Origin: Polaromonas sp.
GTDB lineage: Bacteria > Pseudomonadota > Gammaproteobacteria > Burkholderiales > Burkholderiaceae_C
Direction: 5' to 3'
Assembly (NCBI RefSeq): GCF_018780625.1
Contig: NZ_JADMJK010000011.1
Coordinates: forward strand, 1 to 46,866
Length of the DNA stretch: 46,866 nucleotides
Both the position numbers and the translations under genes were made by a program. Shown piece after piece: positions 12,992-21,233 of this stretch. Within the stretch, counting starts at the first letter, position 1, and every line of letters begins with the position of its first letter. The notes beneath the pieces are model-generated. The model worked only from the letters and a program-made list of their open reading frames with translations, did no database searches and was not told the origin of the DNA.

Positions 12992-13348
12992 ATGGATATT
13001 CAGGGGTTTTTTGAACAGTATTGGCCATTCATGGCGCTAGGTCTTTGGTTTGCTTACAAGTGGTGGAACTCAAAAAGAGTCGTCGCCATGCTGCCGGCAC
13101 TCAAGAAGGACGGAGCAACCTTTGTCGACGTGCGATCAGCAGGAGAGTTCGCAAGTGGGAACGCCCCGGGAACCATCAATATCCCCCTTCAGGAATTGGG
13201 TAGCCGACTCGGTGAGATACCCAAGTCCTCCCCGGTTGTTCTCTGCTGCGCGAGCGGAACACGAAGTGGAATGGCAAAACTGATGCTGAAGAGAAAGGGC
13301 TATCGAAAAGTTTATAACATCGGAACCTGGAACAAGCTCCTGGACTGA
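12992..13348 (+). CDS. Membrane-anchored rhodanese-domain protein
   Basis: 118 aa. The start at 12992 has AAGGAG about 6 nt upstream. An N-terminal membrane segment (about residues 8-26, WPFMALGLWFAYKWW) is followed by a single rhodanese domain: TFVDVRSAGEFASGNAPGTI, then the active-site loop CCASGTRSG with the catalytic Cys near residue 86, and a C-terminal VYNIGTW motif. It probably carries persulfide sulfur at the cytoplasmic membrane. Codon use looks less GC-biased than in the neighbours (AAA, TAT, AAT are frequent), which may mark a later acquisition. Confidence 0.88.
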   Translation: MDIQGFFEQYWPFMALGLWFAYKWWNSKRVVAMLPALKKDGATFVDVRSAGEFASGNAPGTINIPLQELGSRLGEIPKSSPVVLCCASGTRSGMAKLMLKRKGYRKVYNIGTWNKLLD

Positions 13349-13460
13349 TCTTCTTTGGGAAGCGTGGTGATGGGGCAAGCCTCTATCATCGGAAGACCAT
13401 GCCCCACCTCGCCCGGAAAGCCCCACCCAAGCCGGCATGGCTGCGACTGCGGACCGACGC

Positions 13461-13802
13461 ATGAGCCGCAGCCGGATCCGAAACGCCACCGGCGACTCCT
13501 TCTTCGCCTGGGAAGGCGAGGTGCTGGTGGTCAACATCCTGGGCAAGCCGAGCGCCAGCAAGGACGCGATTGGCAAGCCCAAGGGCACGCAGCTCAAGAT
13601 CAGCGTGACTGCGGCGCCTGTTGCGGGCAAGGCCACCGACCACATGGTGCGCTTTCTGGCGCCGCTGTTTGGCGTGGCGGTGGCCGACATTGAGGTGGTG
13701 TTTGGCCGCGAGAACGTCAACAAGCAGCTGCGCATCCGGGCGCCCAGCAAGCTGCCCGCCGTGTTTGCGCAGGCGTCGCGGTTGCCCGGCGACGGGGACT
13801 GA
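13461..13802 (+). CDS. DUF167 (YggU) family protein
   Basis: 113 aa from the ATG at 13461; an alternative ATG lies at 13437. The DUF167 core is clear: LVVNILGKPSASKDAIG, then KGTQLKISVTAAPVAGKATD and NKQLRIRAP. The family is small, widespread and of unknown biochemical role. Neither start has a good ribosome-binding site. A different frame just upstream (ATG at 13399 to a TGA at 13462) encodes KAPPKPAWLRLRTDA, which resembles the PxWLR opening of many DUF167 proteins, so the true N-terminus may lie there behind a frameshift or the gene may be mildly damaged. Confidence 0.8.
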   Translation: MSRSRIRNATGDSFFAWEGEVLVVNILGKPSASKDAIGKPKGTQLKISVTAAPVAGKATDHMVRFLAPLFGVAVADIEVVFGRENVNKQLRIRAPSKLPAVFAQASRLPGDGD

Positions 13803-13884
13803 AGCCCTTATGCTTTTTTTCACACGGCGCATTGGGCGCCCTGCCACTGGAACTAACGGCGGGGTCGCCGCTCACACTGACATC

Positions 13885-16035
13885 ATGAAAATTCAACGCC
13901 TGCTGTCCGCTCTGTTTTTAATCGCTGCCTGCGCACTTTCCACCGGGGCAAATGCCCAAAGCAATCTCATCAAATCGGCGTCTGGCGCTGCCGTGGTCAG
14001 CACCGAGCAGGTGCGTGCTGAACTGCTGGCCTGGGCGCCCGAGGGCGTGGAGGCGGGCAAGCCGGTCTGGCTGGGCCTGCAGCTGGCGCACCAGCCGGAG
14101 TGGCACACCTACTGGAAGAATTCGGGCGACTCCGGCCTGCCGACCGAGCTGGCGTGGCAGTTGCCGGCCGGCATCACGGCGGGCGATGTGGCCTGGCCCA
14201 CGCCCAAAAAAATCGCGATTGGCGCGCTGGCCAACTATGGCTACGAGGGCACGGTGCTGCTGCCGGTGCCGCTGACGGTGCCGCCCGGCTTTGATGCGCC
14301 CAATCTGGACATCAAGCTCACGGCCACCTGGCTGGTCTGCCGCCTGGAATGCATTCCGCAGGAAGGCGCGTTCACACTGAGCCTGCCGGCGCGCAGCTCC
14401 AGCGCCGCCCACGGCCAGGCGTTTCAGGCCGCCTTTGCCGCCACGCCCAAACCGCTGCCCACCGGCAACAGCCAGCTCGAAGTCAGCGGCAGCACGCTCA
14501 AGGTGTCGCTGGCGGGCCTGCCCGACGCGCTGCAAGGCAAGACGCTGGCCGTGTACCCCGAAACCAGCGGCGTGATCGCGCCCGCTGGCGACTGGCAGCA
14601 AGCCTGGCAAGGCGCGCTGTGGACGGCGCAGCTGCCGCTCTCAAGCCAGCGCACCGAAAGCCCGGCGCAGATGCCGCTGGTGGTGGCCTTCAATGACGTC
14701 GCCTACCGCATCGAAGCGCCCGTGAAAGGCGACTGGCCCGCCGTGGCCGCCCCGGCCGTGGTGTCGCCCGCGCTGCAGGCGGCGCTGCAGGCCAACGCGG
14801 CGGCGAATGCCTTGCCGAAGAGCGCGCCGTCCGTGGGCCTGCTGGCCGCCTTGCTGGGTGCGCTGCTGGGCGGCATGATCCTGAATCTGATGCCCTGCGT
14901 GTTTCCGGTGCTGGCGATCAAGGTGGTGGGCTTTGTGCATGTCAAAAACCAGGCGACCCGGCTCAGCCACGGCCTGCTCTACAGCGCGGGCGTGGTGCTG
15001 TCGTTTCTGGCGCTGGGCGGCCTGCTGCTGGCGCTGCGCGCGGCGGGCGAGCAGCTGGGCTGGGGCTTTCAGCTGCAAAGCCCGGTGGTGGTGGCGGGAC
15101 TGGCTGCGCTGTTCACGCTGATCGGCCTGAACCTGGCGGGCCTGTTTGAATTTGGCAACTTTCTGCCCGGCCGCGTGGCCAACCTGGAAGCGAAAAACCC
15201 GGGCGCCAATGCGTTTCTGACTGGCGTGCTGGCCACGGCCATTGCCTCGCCCTGCACGGCGCCCTTCATGGGGGCTGCGCTGGGCTTTGCCGTGGGCCTG
15301 CCCGCGGTGCAGGCGCTGGCGGTGTTTGGCGCCATTGGCGTGGGCATGGCGCTGCCTTACCTGGCCGCCAGCGCGCTGCCGGGGGTGGCGCGCGCGCTAC
15401 CGCGCCCCGGCGCCTGGATGGTGACCTTCAAGCAGCTGATGGCGTTTCCGATGTTTGCCACCGTGGTCTGGCTGGTCTGGGTGCTGGGCCAGCAAAGCGG
15501 CATTGACGGCGCCGGCGCGCTGCTGGGCCTGCTGGTGCTGATGGCCCTGGCGGCCTGGGCGCTGGGCCTGCGCCACGCGCGGCCGCGCACCCGCACGCTG
15601 CTGGCGACCGTGTCCATCGCGCTGCTGGCCGTGGGGCTGTGGGCGATTGGCCCCAACATCACGCATGAAAAAGCCACGCCAACCGCCGCGGAGTCTGCCC
15701 TCTGGCAGGACTGGGCGCCGGGCCGGGTGGAGCAGCTCACGGCGCAGGGCCAGAGCGTGTTTGTCGACTTCACGGCCGCCTGGTGCGTGACCTGCCAGTA
15801 CAACAAGAACACCACGCTGACCCATGCCTCAGTGCTGGCCGACATGGCGGCCAGGAATGTCGCCCTGCTGCGCGCCGACTGGACCCGCCGCGACCCGGCC
15901 GTGACCGCCGCCCTGGCGCAACTGGGCCGCAACGGCGTGCCGGTGTATGTATTTTACAAAGCGGGCCGCGCGCCCGTGGTGCTGTCAGAAATCCTGTCCG
16001 TCGATGATGTCCGGGCCGAATTGGCCAAGCTGTAG
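13885..16035 (+). CDS. DsbD/ScsB-like protein-disulfide reductase
   Basis: 716 aa from the ATG at 13885. A signal peptide (LSALFLIAACALSTGANA) leads into a periplasmic DsbD-N/ScsB-type domain (residues about 25-300, with WHTYWKNSGDSGLP and CRLECIPQEG), a multi-spanning DsbD transmembrane region (about 310-600) whose redox cysteines are seen in NLMPCVFPVLAIK and ASPCTAPFMG, and a C-terminal thioredoxin domain with WCVTCQYN near residue 633. The design moves electrons from cytoplasmic thioredoxin across the membrane to periplasmic disulfide partners. The long N-terminal domain with its own Cys pair is closer to ScsB than to classical DsbD. It is probably followed in the same transcript by the CoA-binding gene 24 bp downstream. 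Confidence 0.9.
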   Translation: MKIQRLLSALFLIAACALSTGANAQSNLIKSASGAAVVSTEQVRAELLAWAPEGVEAGKPVWLGLQLAHQPEWHTYWKNSGDSGLPTELAWQLPAGITAGDVAWPTPKKIAIGALANYGYEGTVLLPVPLTVPPGFDAPNLDIKLTATWLVCRLECIPQEGAFTLSLPARSSSAAHGQAFQAAFAATPKPLPTGNSQLEVSGSTLKVSLAGLPDALQGKTLAVYPETSGVIAPAGDWQQAWQGALWTAQLPLSSQRTESPAQMPLVVAFNDVAYRIEAPVKGDWPAVAAPAVVSPALQAALQANAAANALPKSAPSVGLLAALLGALLGGMILNLMPCVFPVLAIKVVGFVHVKNQATRLSHGLLYSAGVVLSFLALGGLLLALRAAGEQLGWGFQLQSPVVVAGLAALFTLIGLNLAGLFEFGNFLPGRVANLEAKNPGANAFLTGVLATAIASPCTAPFMGAALGFAVGLPAVQALAVFGAIGVGMALPYLAASALPGVARALPRPGAWMVTFKQLMAFPMFATVVWLVWVLGQQSGIDGAGALLGLLVLMALAAWALGLRHARPRTRTLLATVSIALLAVGLWAIGPNITHEKATPTAAESALWQDWAPGRVEQLTAQGQSVFVDFTAAWCVTCQYNKNTTLTHASVLADMAARNVALLRADWTRRDPAVTAALAQLGRNGVPVYVFYKAGRAPVVLSEILSVDDVRAELAKL

Positions 16036-16059
16036 TTTTTTTCAGGATAAGAGCCGACC

Positions 16060-16512
16060 ATGAACCCCATTCCCGTCACCGAGCGCCTCCCCTACATCCT
16101 GACGCATTGCCGCACCATTGCGGTGGTGGGCCTGTCGCCCAAGCCGCACCGCGCCAGTTTTGACGTGGCGCGCTACATGCAGGCGGCCGGCTACCGCATC
16201 ATCCCGATCAACCCCAACGCCAGCGAAGTGCTGGGCGAAAAAGCCTACGCCACGCTGCAAGACGCCGCGCAGCACGAAAAAATCGACCTGGTGAACTGCT
16301 TTCGCAACAGCGAAGACATTCCCCCCATCGTCGACGACGCCATTGCCATAGGCGCGAAGGCGGTCTGGATGCAGCTGGACGTGACGCACCCCGCCGCCGC
16401 CGCCAAGGCTGAAGCCGCAGGCCTGATGGTGGTGCAGGACCGCTGCCTCAAGATTGACCACCGGGTGCTGCAGTCCAGCGGGCAGCTGCGGGCGCCTGCG
16501 CCATCGGTCTGA
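16060..16512 (+). CDS. CoA-binding domain protein (YccU family)
   Basis: 150 aa. A single Rossmann-type CoA_binding domain as in succinyl-CoA synthetase alpha subunits: TIAVVGLSPKPHRASFDVAR near residue 20, RIIPINPNASEVLGEKAY near residue 47, VNCFRNSEDIP, and the end CLKIDHRVL typical of YccU-like proteins. The family is cytoplasmic and its role is unknown. The start has a ribosome-binding site-like AGGATAAGAG upstream. Its last 65 nt overlap the convergent gene on the other strand. Confidence 0.87.
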   Translation: MNPIPVTERLPYILTHCRTIAVVGLSPKPHRASFDVARYMQAAGYRIIPINPNASEVLGEKAYATLQDAAQHEKIDLVNCFRNSEDIPPIVDDAIAIGAKAVWMQLDVTHPAAAAKAEAAGLMVVQDRCLKIDHRVLQSSGQLRAPAPSV

Positions 16513-16873
16513 CGCTCGCGTCCTTCGCCCCGGCGGGCGCGCCATGCTCCAGCTGAAAAATCAGCGCCTTGACAATGCCGAACATCACCGCGCGGTCGCG
16601 CGTCGGGTGGTCTGAAAAATGAACCAGCGTGTCGCCGATACGGGCAAACGGGCCTCCCGCATCCTGGCCATAGGTCACCGTGAGGCCGTACTCGGTCATC
16701 AGCGGCCCGCAGGCCCGCCAGTCGCGCGTCCACTGCGGCAAGGCCTGGGCCTTGTCCCACAGCGTGCCGGCGCTCTCATAGCATTCCTCGACCTGCGGGT
16801 GGCCCAGCAAATGGGCCAGTTGCCGCTCTTTGGCAATGCAGCTGCGAAAGTATTCCTGGTCAGACATGCGCAT
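16448..16873 (-). CDS. Hypothetical protein, overlapping convergently with the CoA-binding gene
   Basis: 141 aa (MRMSDQEYFRS...). An internal MSDQEY start at 16867 is equally possible. The middle contains LTVTYGQDAGGPFARIGDTL and HPTRDRAVMFGIVKALIFQL, which look like a folded cytoplasmic domain; the C-terminal 35 residues are Ala/Pro-rich and lie over the neighbouring gene. I do not recognise the family. No signal peptide or membrane segment is visible. The frame is plausible because hydrophobic and charged residues alternate naturally in the first 100 residues, unlike the shadow frames nearby. Confidence 0.6.
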   Translation of the reverse strand: MRMSDQEYFRSCIAKERQLAHLLGHPQVEECYESAGTLWDKAQALPQWTRDWRACGPLMTEYGLTVTYGQDAGGPFARIGDTLVHFSDHPTRDRAVMFGIVKALIFQLEHGAPAGAKDASVRPMAQAPAAARWTAAPGGQS

Positions 16874-16989
16874 GGTGTGTCCTTTAAAAGTCCATCAAAA
16901 GCTCACCGCGCCATGGTAGTCCCCAAGGGCGGCGGTGGCTAGTAGGGACGGCCCAAGGCCGCCCCCCGCACGTCTGAGACAATTGCCCC

Positions 16990-18099
16990 ATGTTTGCACC
17001 ACTTCAAAACGACACTTTCCTGCGTGCCTGCCTGCGTCAGGCGACCGACTACACCCCCGTCTGGCTGATGCGCCAGGCTGGCCGCTATTTGCCGGAATAC
17101 AAAGCCACCCGCGCCCAGGCCGGCAGCTTCATGGGCCTGGCCACCAACACCGACTACGCGACCGAAGTCACGCTGCAGCCGCTGGAGCGCTTTCCGCTCG
17201 ATGCCGCGATCCTGTTCAGCGACATCCTGACCGTGCCCGACGCGATGGGCCTGGGCCTGTCGTTTGCGCTCGGTGAAGGCCCGCGCTTTGCCACGCCCAT
17301 CCGCGACGAAGCCGCCGTGGCCAGGCTCGAAGTGCCCGACATGAACAAACTGCGCTATGTGTTTGACGCCGTCACCTCGATCCGCAAGGCGCTGAACGGC
17401 CGCGTGCCGCTGATCGGCTTTTCGGGCAGCCCCTGGACGCTGGCCTGCTACATGGTCGAAGGCGCCGGCTCGGACGACTACCGCCTGGTCAAAACCATGA
17501 TGTATCAGCGCCCCGACCTGATGCACAAGATGCTGACCATCAATGCCGACGCCGTGGCGCTCTACCTGAACGCGCAGATTGAAGCCGGCGCCCAGGCCGT
17601 GATGATTTTTGACAGCTGGGGCGGCGTGCTGGCCGATGCGGCCTTTCACACCTTCAGCCTGGCCTATACCGCACGCGTTTTAGCGCAGCTCAAGCGCGCG
17701 CACAACGGCGTCATCATTCCCCGCCTGGTGTTTACCAAGGGCGGCGGCCAGTGGCTGGAGTCCATGAAGCAGCTCGACTGCGAGGTGCTGGGCCTGGACT
17801 GGACCGTGAACCTGGCCAGGGCGCGGGCGCTGGTCGGCGAAAACGGCCCGAACGCCAAGGCGCTGCAGGGCAACCTCGATCCCAACGTGCTGTTTGCCAA
17901 CCCGGCGCAAATTGAAGCCGAAGTGGCCAGCGTGCTGGACAGCTTTGGCGCGCCGCACACCGACCCAACCCAGAGCGGGCCGACCCAGATCTTCAACCTG
18001 GGCCACGGCATCAGCCAGTTCACGCCGCCTGAAAGTGTCGAGGTGCTGGTTCGCGCAGTGCATGCTTACTCTCGCAAGATGCGCACAGCCCGGGGCTGA
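16990..18099 (+). CDS. hemE: Uroporphyrinogen decarboxylase
   Basis: 369 aa, usual length. It decarboxylates the four acetate side chains of uroporphyrinogen III to coproporphyrinogen III in haem synthesis, in the cytoplasm. Both family signatures are present: [15 protein letters not shown] near residue 20 and [16 protein letters not shown] near residue 145; also [14 protein letters not shown] and the C-terminal NLGHGI near residue 340. The gene precedes priA by a 375-bp spacer with unusual content. The hemE-priA order is familiar in betaproteobacteria. Confidence 0.97.
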   Translation: MFAPLQNDTFLRACLRQATDYTPVWLMRQAGRYLPEYKATRAQAGSFMGLATNTDYATEVTLQPLERFPLDAAILFSDILTVPDAMGLGLSFALGEGPRFATPIRDEAAVARLEVPDMNKLRYVFDAVTSIRKALNGRVPLIGFSGSPWTLACYMVEGAGSDDYRLVKTMMYQRPDLMHKMLTINADAVALYLNAQIEAGAQAVMIFDSWGGVLADAAFHTFSLAYTARVLAQLKRAHNGVIIPRLVFTKGGGQWLESMKQLDCEVLGLDWTVNLARARALVGENGPNAKALQGNLDPNVLFANPAQIEAEVASVLDSFGAPHTDPTQSGPTQIFNLGHGISQFTPPESVEVLVRAVHAYSRKMRTARG

Positions 18100-18474
18100 G
18101 GCCACACCCAACGCGATCGAAGCGCTGACTTTTGGGGCTATTTCGACCGTGGCTAGCACAAAACCAATCGTCGGCAGCGGGACTTATGCACAAAATCCGC
18201 ACTGTGGGTCCATCCATTCACAGTGCCCTCCCGCACTACGCTATCAAACCAATAGCGAACGTAAGTCATTGATTTATATAGGATCTTTAAATTGCCATTT
18301 TTCCGGGCAGTTTAATGAAAGCCTTGATTTACAAGGCTTTGCGGCGTCTCAGGGCAATCTATCAACAAAGTTATCCACAGAAAACCGGGACATCTTTAAA
18401 GCGGTGAAAAATCAAGGACTTAGCGCATTGTCTGTATGTACTTGTGAAGAAATGCATACATTTCGACACACAAA
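18100..18474. promoter_or_regulatory. AT-rich hemE-priA spacer with two consensus DnaA boxes
   Basis: No gene fits this stretch. It is visibly richer in A+T than its surroundings, with the densest part at 18271-18302 (TTTATATAGGATCTTTAAAT). Two same-strand matches to the DnaA box TTATNCACA occur: TTATGCACA at 18184-18192 and TTATCCACA at 18371-18379. A weak reverse-strand match lies around 18440-18450. Inverted repeats occur at 18318-18340 and 18433-18460. Possible roles are DnaA control of priA, a DnaA-titration site, or an origin-like element. The boxes are seen directly; the roles are inference. Confidence 0.6.
18318..18340. repeat. Perfect 9-bp inverted repeat downstream of hemE
   Basis: AAAGCCTTG at 18318-18326 pairs perfectly with CAAGGCTTT at 18332-18340 around a 5-nt loop. 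It has no following T-tract, so it is either a weak hemE terminator or a protein-binding palindrome in the DnaA-box spacer. Confidence 0.6.
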
Positions 18475-20583
18475 ATGAGGTATTGGCTCCAGGTGGTGGT
18501 GGCCACCCCCGCCCACAGCGCCATTGCCGGGCCCCTGACCTACCGCAGTGAATCGCTGCTAAGCCCCGGCACCCTGGTGCGCGTGCCGCTGGGCAAGCGC
18601 GAGGTGCTGGGCGTGGTCTGGGAAGTCCTGCCCGACAGCGGCGAGTTGCCCGAAGCCAAAACCCGCGACATCGCCGGCGTGCTAGAAGGGCTGGCGCCGC
18701 TGTCGGCCACCTGGCGCAAGCTGGTGACGTTTACGGCCGGTTATTACCAGCGCTCGCTGGGCGAAGTTGCGCTGGCCGCCCTGCCGCCGCAGTTGCGGGA
18801 ACTCAGCGCCCTGCAGCTGGCGCGGCGCATGAAGCGCCCCGTGGTCGATACCAGCCGCCCGCAAGATGCGACTGATTTAATAGCACTTAGCCCACAGCAG
18901 ACGATGGCTTTAGCCGAATTTGATGCTGAAACCCTGGGCGCCAGGCGACCCGCCCTGCTGTTTGGCGCCACCGGTAGCGGCAAGACCGAGGTTTACCTGC
19001 GCGCGGCGGCCAGGGTGCTGGCGCAGGACCCGAGCGCGCAAGTGCTGGTGATGGTGCCCGAGATCAACCTCACGCCGCAACTGCAGGCCCGCTTTGAAGC
19101 CCGCTTTGCCCACCTGGGCAAGGAGCGCGTGGTGGCGCTGCACAGCGGGCTCACGCCGGCGCAGCGGCTCAAAAGCTGGCTGGCCGCGCATGCCGGCCAG
19201 GCACGGCTGGTGCTGGGCACGCGCATGGCCGTGCTGGCGTCGCTGCCCAACTTGCGGCTGCTGGTGGTCGACGAGGAACACGACCCCAGCTACAAGCAGC
19301 AAGAAGGCGCACGCTATTCGGCGCGCGACCTGGCGGTGTACCGCGCCAGGCTGGAAACCGCAACCGGCGAGCCCTGCCGCGTGCTGTTGGGCTCGGCCAC
19401 GCCGTCGCTGGAAAGCTGGCAGGCGACGATCACCGGCCGCTACCAGCGGCTGAACATGGCAGACCGAATAGGCAGCGCCGGGGCAACCGGTTTGCCGACG
19501 GTCAGGCGCGTGGACATGAACCACCAGCCCAAGCACTGCGTGATTGCACCGCCGCTGCTGGCGGCGATTGCCCAGCGCGTGGCGCGCGGCGAACAGTCGC
19601 TGATCTTTCTGAACCGCCGCGGCTATGCGCCGGTGCTGGCCTGCCACGACTGCGGCTGGAAAAGCGAATGCCCGCACTGCAGCGCGTTTCGGGTGTTTCA
19701 CAAAATAGACCGCACGCTGCGCTGCCACCACTGCGGCTTTACCGAACGGGTGCCGCGCGCCTGCCCGAACTGCGGAAACATCGACATCGCCCCCGTCGGC
19801 CGAGGCACCGAGCGGCTCGAGGAACATCTGGCCGAACTGCTGGCCGGGGTGCAGCGGCCCGACGGCAGCGCCGTGCGCATCACCCGCATCGACGCCGACA
19901 CGACCCGGCTCAAGGGCGCGCTGGAGTCGCAACTGGCCAGCGTGCATGCCGGCGAGGTCGACGTGCTGGTCGGCACGCAGATGATTGCCAAGGGCCACGA
20001 CTTTCGGCACATCACGCTGGTGGCGGCCATCAACCCCGACGGCGCGCTGTTTTCAAGCGACTTCCGCGCCCCCGAGCGCCTGTTCAGCCTCTTGATGCAG
20101 GCCGGTGGCCGCGCCGGCCGCGACGCCCGGCGCAGCGCCGCCAGCGAAATGTGGGTACAGACTTTTCACCCAGAGCATCCGCTGTTTGAAGCACTGAAGC
20201 GCCACGACTACCCAGCCTTTGCCGACCAGCAACTGGCCGAGCGCCAGGCCGCCGGGCTGTCGCCGTTCGGCTTTTCAGCGCTGATCAGGGCCGAAGCCAA
20301 GACACAGGAAGTGGCCCAGGGCTTTTTAAACGCCGCCGCGCTGGCCGCCCAGACCCTGCAACTCGCGGGCCACGCCCACGTCACGCCCTACCCCGCCGTA
20401 CCCATGACGATCCAGCGCGTGGCGAATATCGAGCGCGCGCAAATGCTGGTGGAAAGCCCGTCCCGCGTTGCGTTGCAGGGTTTTTTGGCGGCCTGGCAGC
20501 CGGTGCTGTTTGAAACGCGCCGACAAGCGGAATTTAAAAGCCTGGTGCGCTGGGCGATTGATGTGGACCCGATTGCGATTTGA
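18475..20583 (+). CDS. priA: Primosomal replication restart helicase PriA
   Basis: 702 aa. PriA recognises stalled or repaired forks and reloads the replisome. An N-terminal DNA-binding domain (RYWLQVVVATPAHSAIAGPL) precedes a superfamily 2 helicase: Walker A FGATGSGKTEV near residue 163, Walker B with DEEHDPSYKQQEG near residue 266, and LGSATPSLES near residue 305. The C4-type zinc cluster region starts near residue 390 (CHDCGWKSECPHCS, then CHHCGF and CPNCGN). GTQMIAKGHDFRHITLV and QAGGRAGR follow. No clear ribosome-binding site is seen before the ATG at 18475. The upstream DnaA boxes could couple its expression to replication initiation. Confidence 0.97.
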   Translation: MRYWLQVVVATPAHSAIAGPLTYRSESLLSPGTLVRVPLGKREVLGVVWEVLPDSGELPEAKTRDIAGVLEGLAPLSATWRKLVTFTAGYYQRSLGEVALAALPPQLRELSALQLARRMKRPVVDTSRPQDATDLIALSPQQTMALAEFDAETLGARRPALLFGATGSGKTEVYLRAAARVLAQDPSAQVLVMVPEINLTPQLQARFEARFAHLGKERVVALHSGLTPAQRLKSWLAAHAGQARLVLGTRMAVLASLPNLRLLVVDEEHDPSYKQQEGARYSARDLAVYRARLETATGEPCRVLLGSATPSLESWQATITGRYQRLNMADRIGSAGATGLPTVRRVDMNHQPKHCVIAPPLLAAIAQRVARGEQSLIFLNRRGYAPVLACHDCGWKSECPHCSAFRVFHKIDRTLRCHHCGFTERVPRACPNCGNIDIAPVGRGTERLEEHLAELLAGVQRPDGSAVRITRIDADTTRLKGALESQLASVHAGEVDVLVGTQMIAKGHDFRHITLVAAINPDGALFSSDFRAPERLFSLLMQAGGRAGRDARRSAASEMWVQTFHPEHPLFEALKRHDYPAFADQQLAERQAAGLSPFGFSALIRAEAKTQEVAQGFLNAAALAAQTLQLAGHAHVTPYPAVPMTIQRVANIERAQMLVESPSRVALQGFLAAWQPVLFETRRQAEFKSLVRWAIDVDPIAI

Positions 20584-20805
20584 AGGGCCCCGGGTGATTT
20601 CCAGGTGTGCAGCGCCAATGACCGCAGCATTTGAGCGCAAACCGCAGACAGGCCCCGCGCCGCATTGAGGTTTGTCAACAGCGCGCACCACCAGAATCCT
20701 AAACTGGGAAAAAAAAAGAGGAAGCTGCGCAGGTGCCCGGCTCGCGGTCTGTGTCGGCAGCGCTGTATAAATCGTTTTTCTGGCTATTTACTCAGGAGAG
20801 CAACC

Positions 20806-21120
20806 ATGTACAAAATGCTGATAGTCGCGCCGCTTACAGCGCTTGTGCTCACTGCGTGCGTCGTGGAACCCGCGCACTACGGCACCAGACTGGTCGTGGC
20901 GCCGGCACTGCCGCTGGTGGTGGAATTAGGCCCAGAGCCCTATTACTACCAAGGCGGATACCACTACCACTACAACAACGGCAACTGGCGCTATTCACGC
21001 GCAAGATCGGGCCCCTGGGTGGATCTCCCGAGGAGTCACTACCCGAAAGAGATCAGGCGCAAAGGCGGCGCTGATGGCTGGAACAGAGGCCAGGGTCGTG
21101 GGCCACGGGACCGGGATTAG
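20806..21120 (+). CDS. Small secreted lipoprotein, Tyr/His-rich
   Basis: 104 aa from the ATG at 20806, with AGGAGA 7 nt upstream. The signal peptide ends in the lipobox LTAC (predicted lipidated Cys near residue 18). The mature part has PYYYQGGYHYHYNNGNWRY near residue 45, rich in aromatic residues, followed by PWVDLPRSHYPKEIR and a basic Gly/Arg-rich tail. This build resembles the small YXWD/GPW surface lipoproteins common in Burkholderiales; no function is assigned. Confidence 0.8.
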   Translation: MYKMLIVAPLTALVLTACVVEPAHYGTRLVVAPALPLVVELGPEPYYYQGGYHYHYNNGNWRYSRARSGPWVDLPRSHYPKEIRRKGGADGWNRGQGRGPRDRD

Positions 21121-21233
21121 CCTGGCCCTTGCCGCCTGCACCACGGCAAATGCGGCTGCTGCATGCCTTGCGGCATAAAGGTAAAAATTGTGATTGAATG
21201 AAGTCCACGCTGCTCAACAAAAAGGAGTGCTCG

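Noticed and set aside
11185..13014. 609-codon plus-strand open frame over the radical SAM gene
   Set aside because: Antisense shadow of a gene with clear cluster-binding and family motifs.
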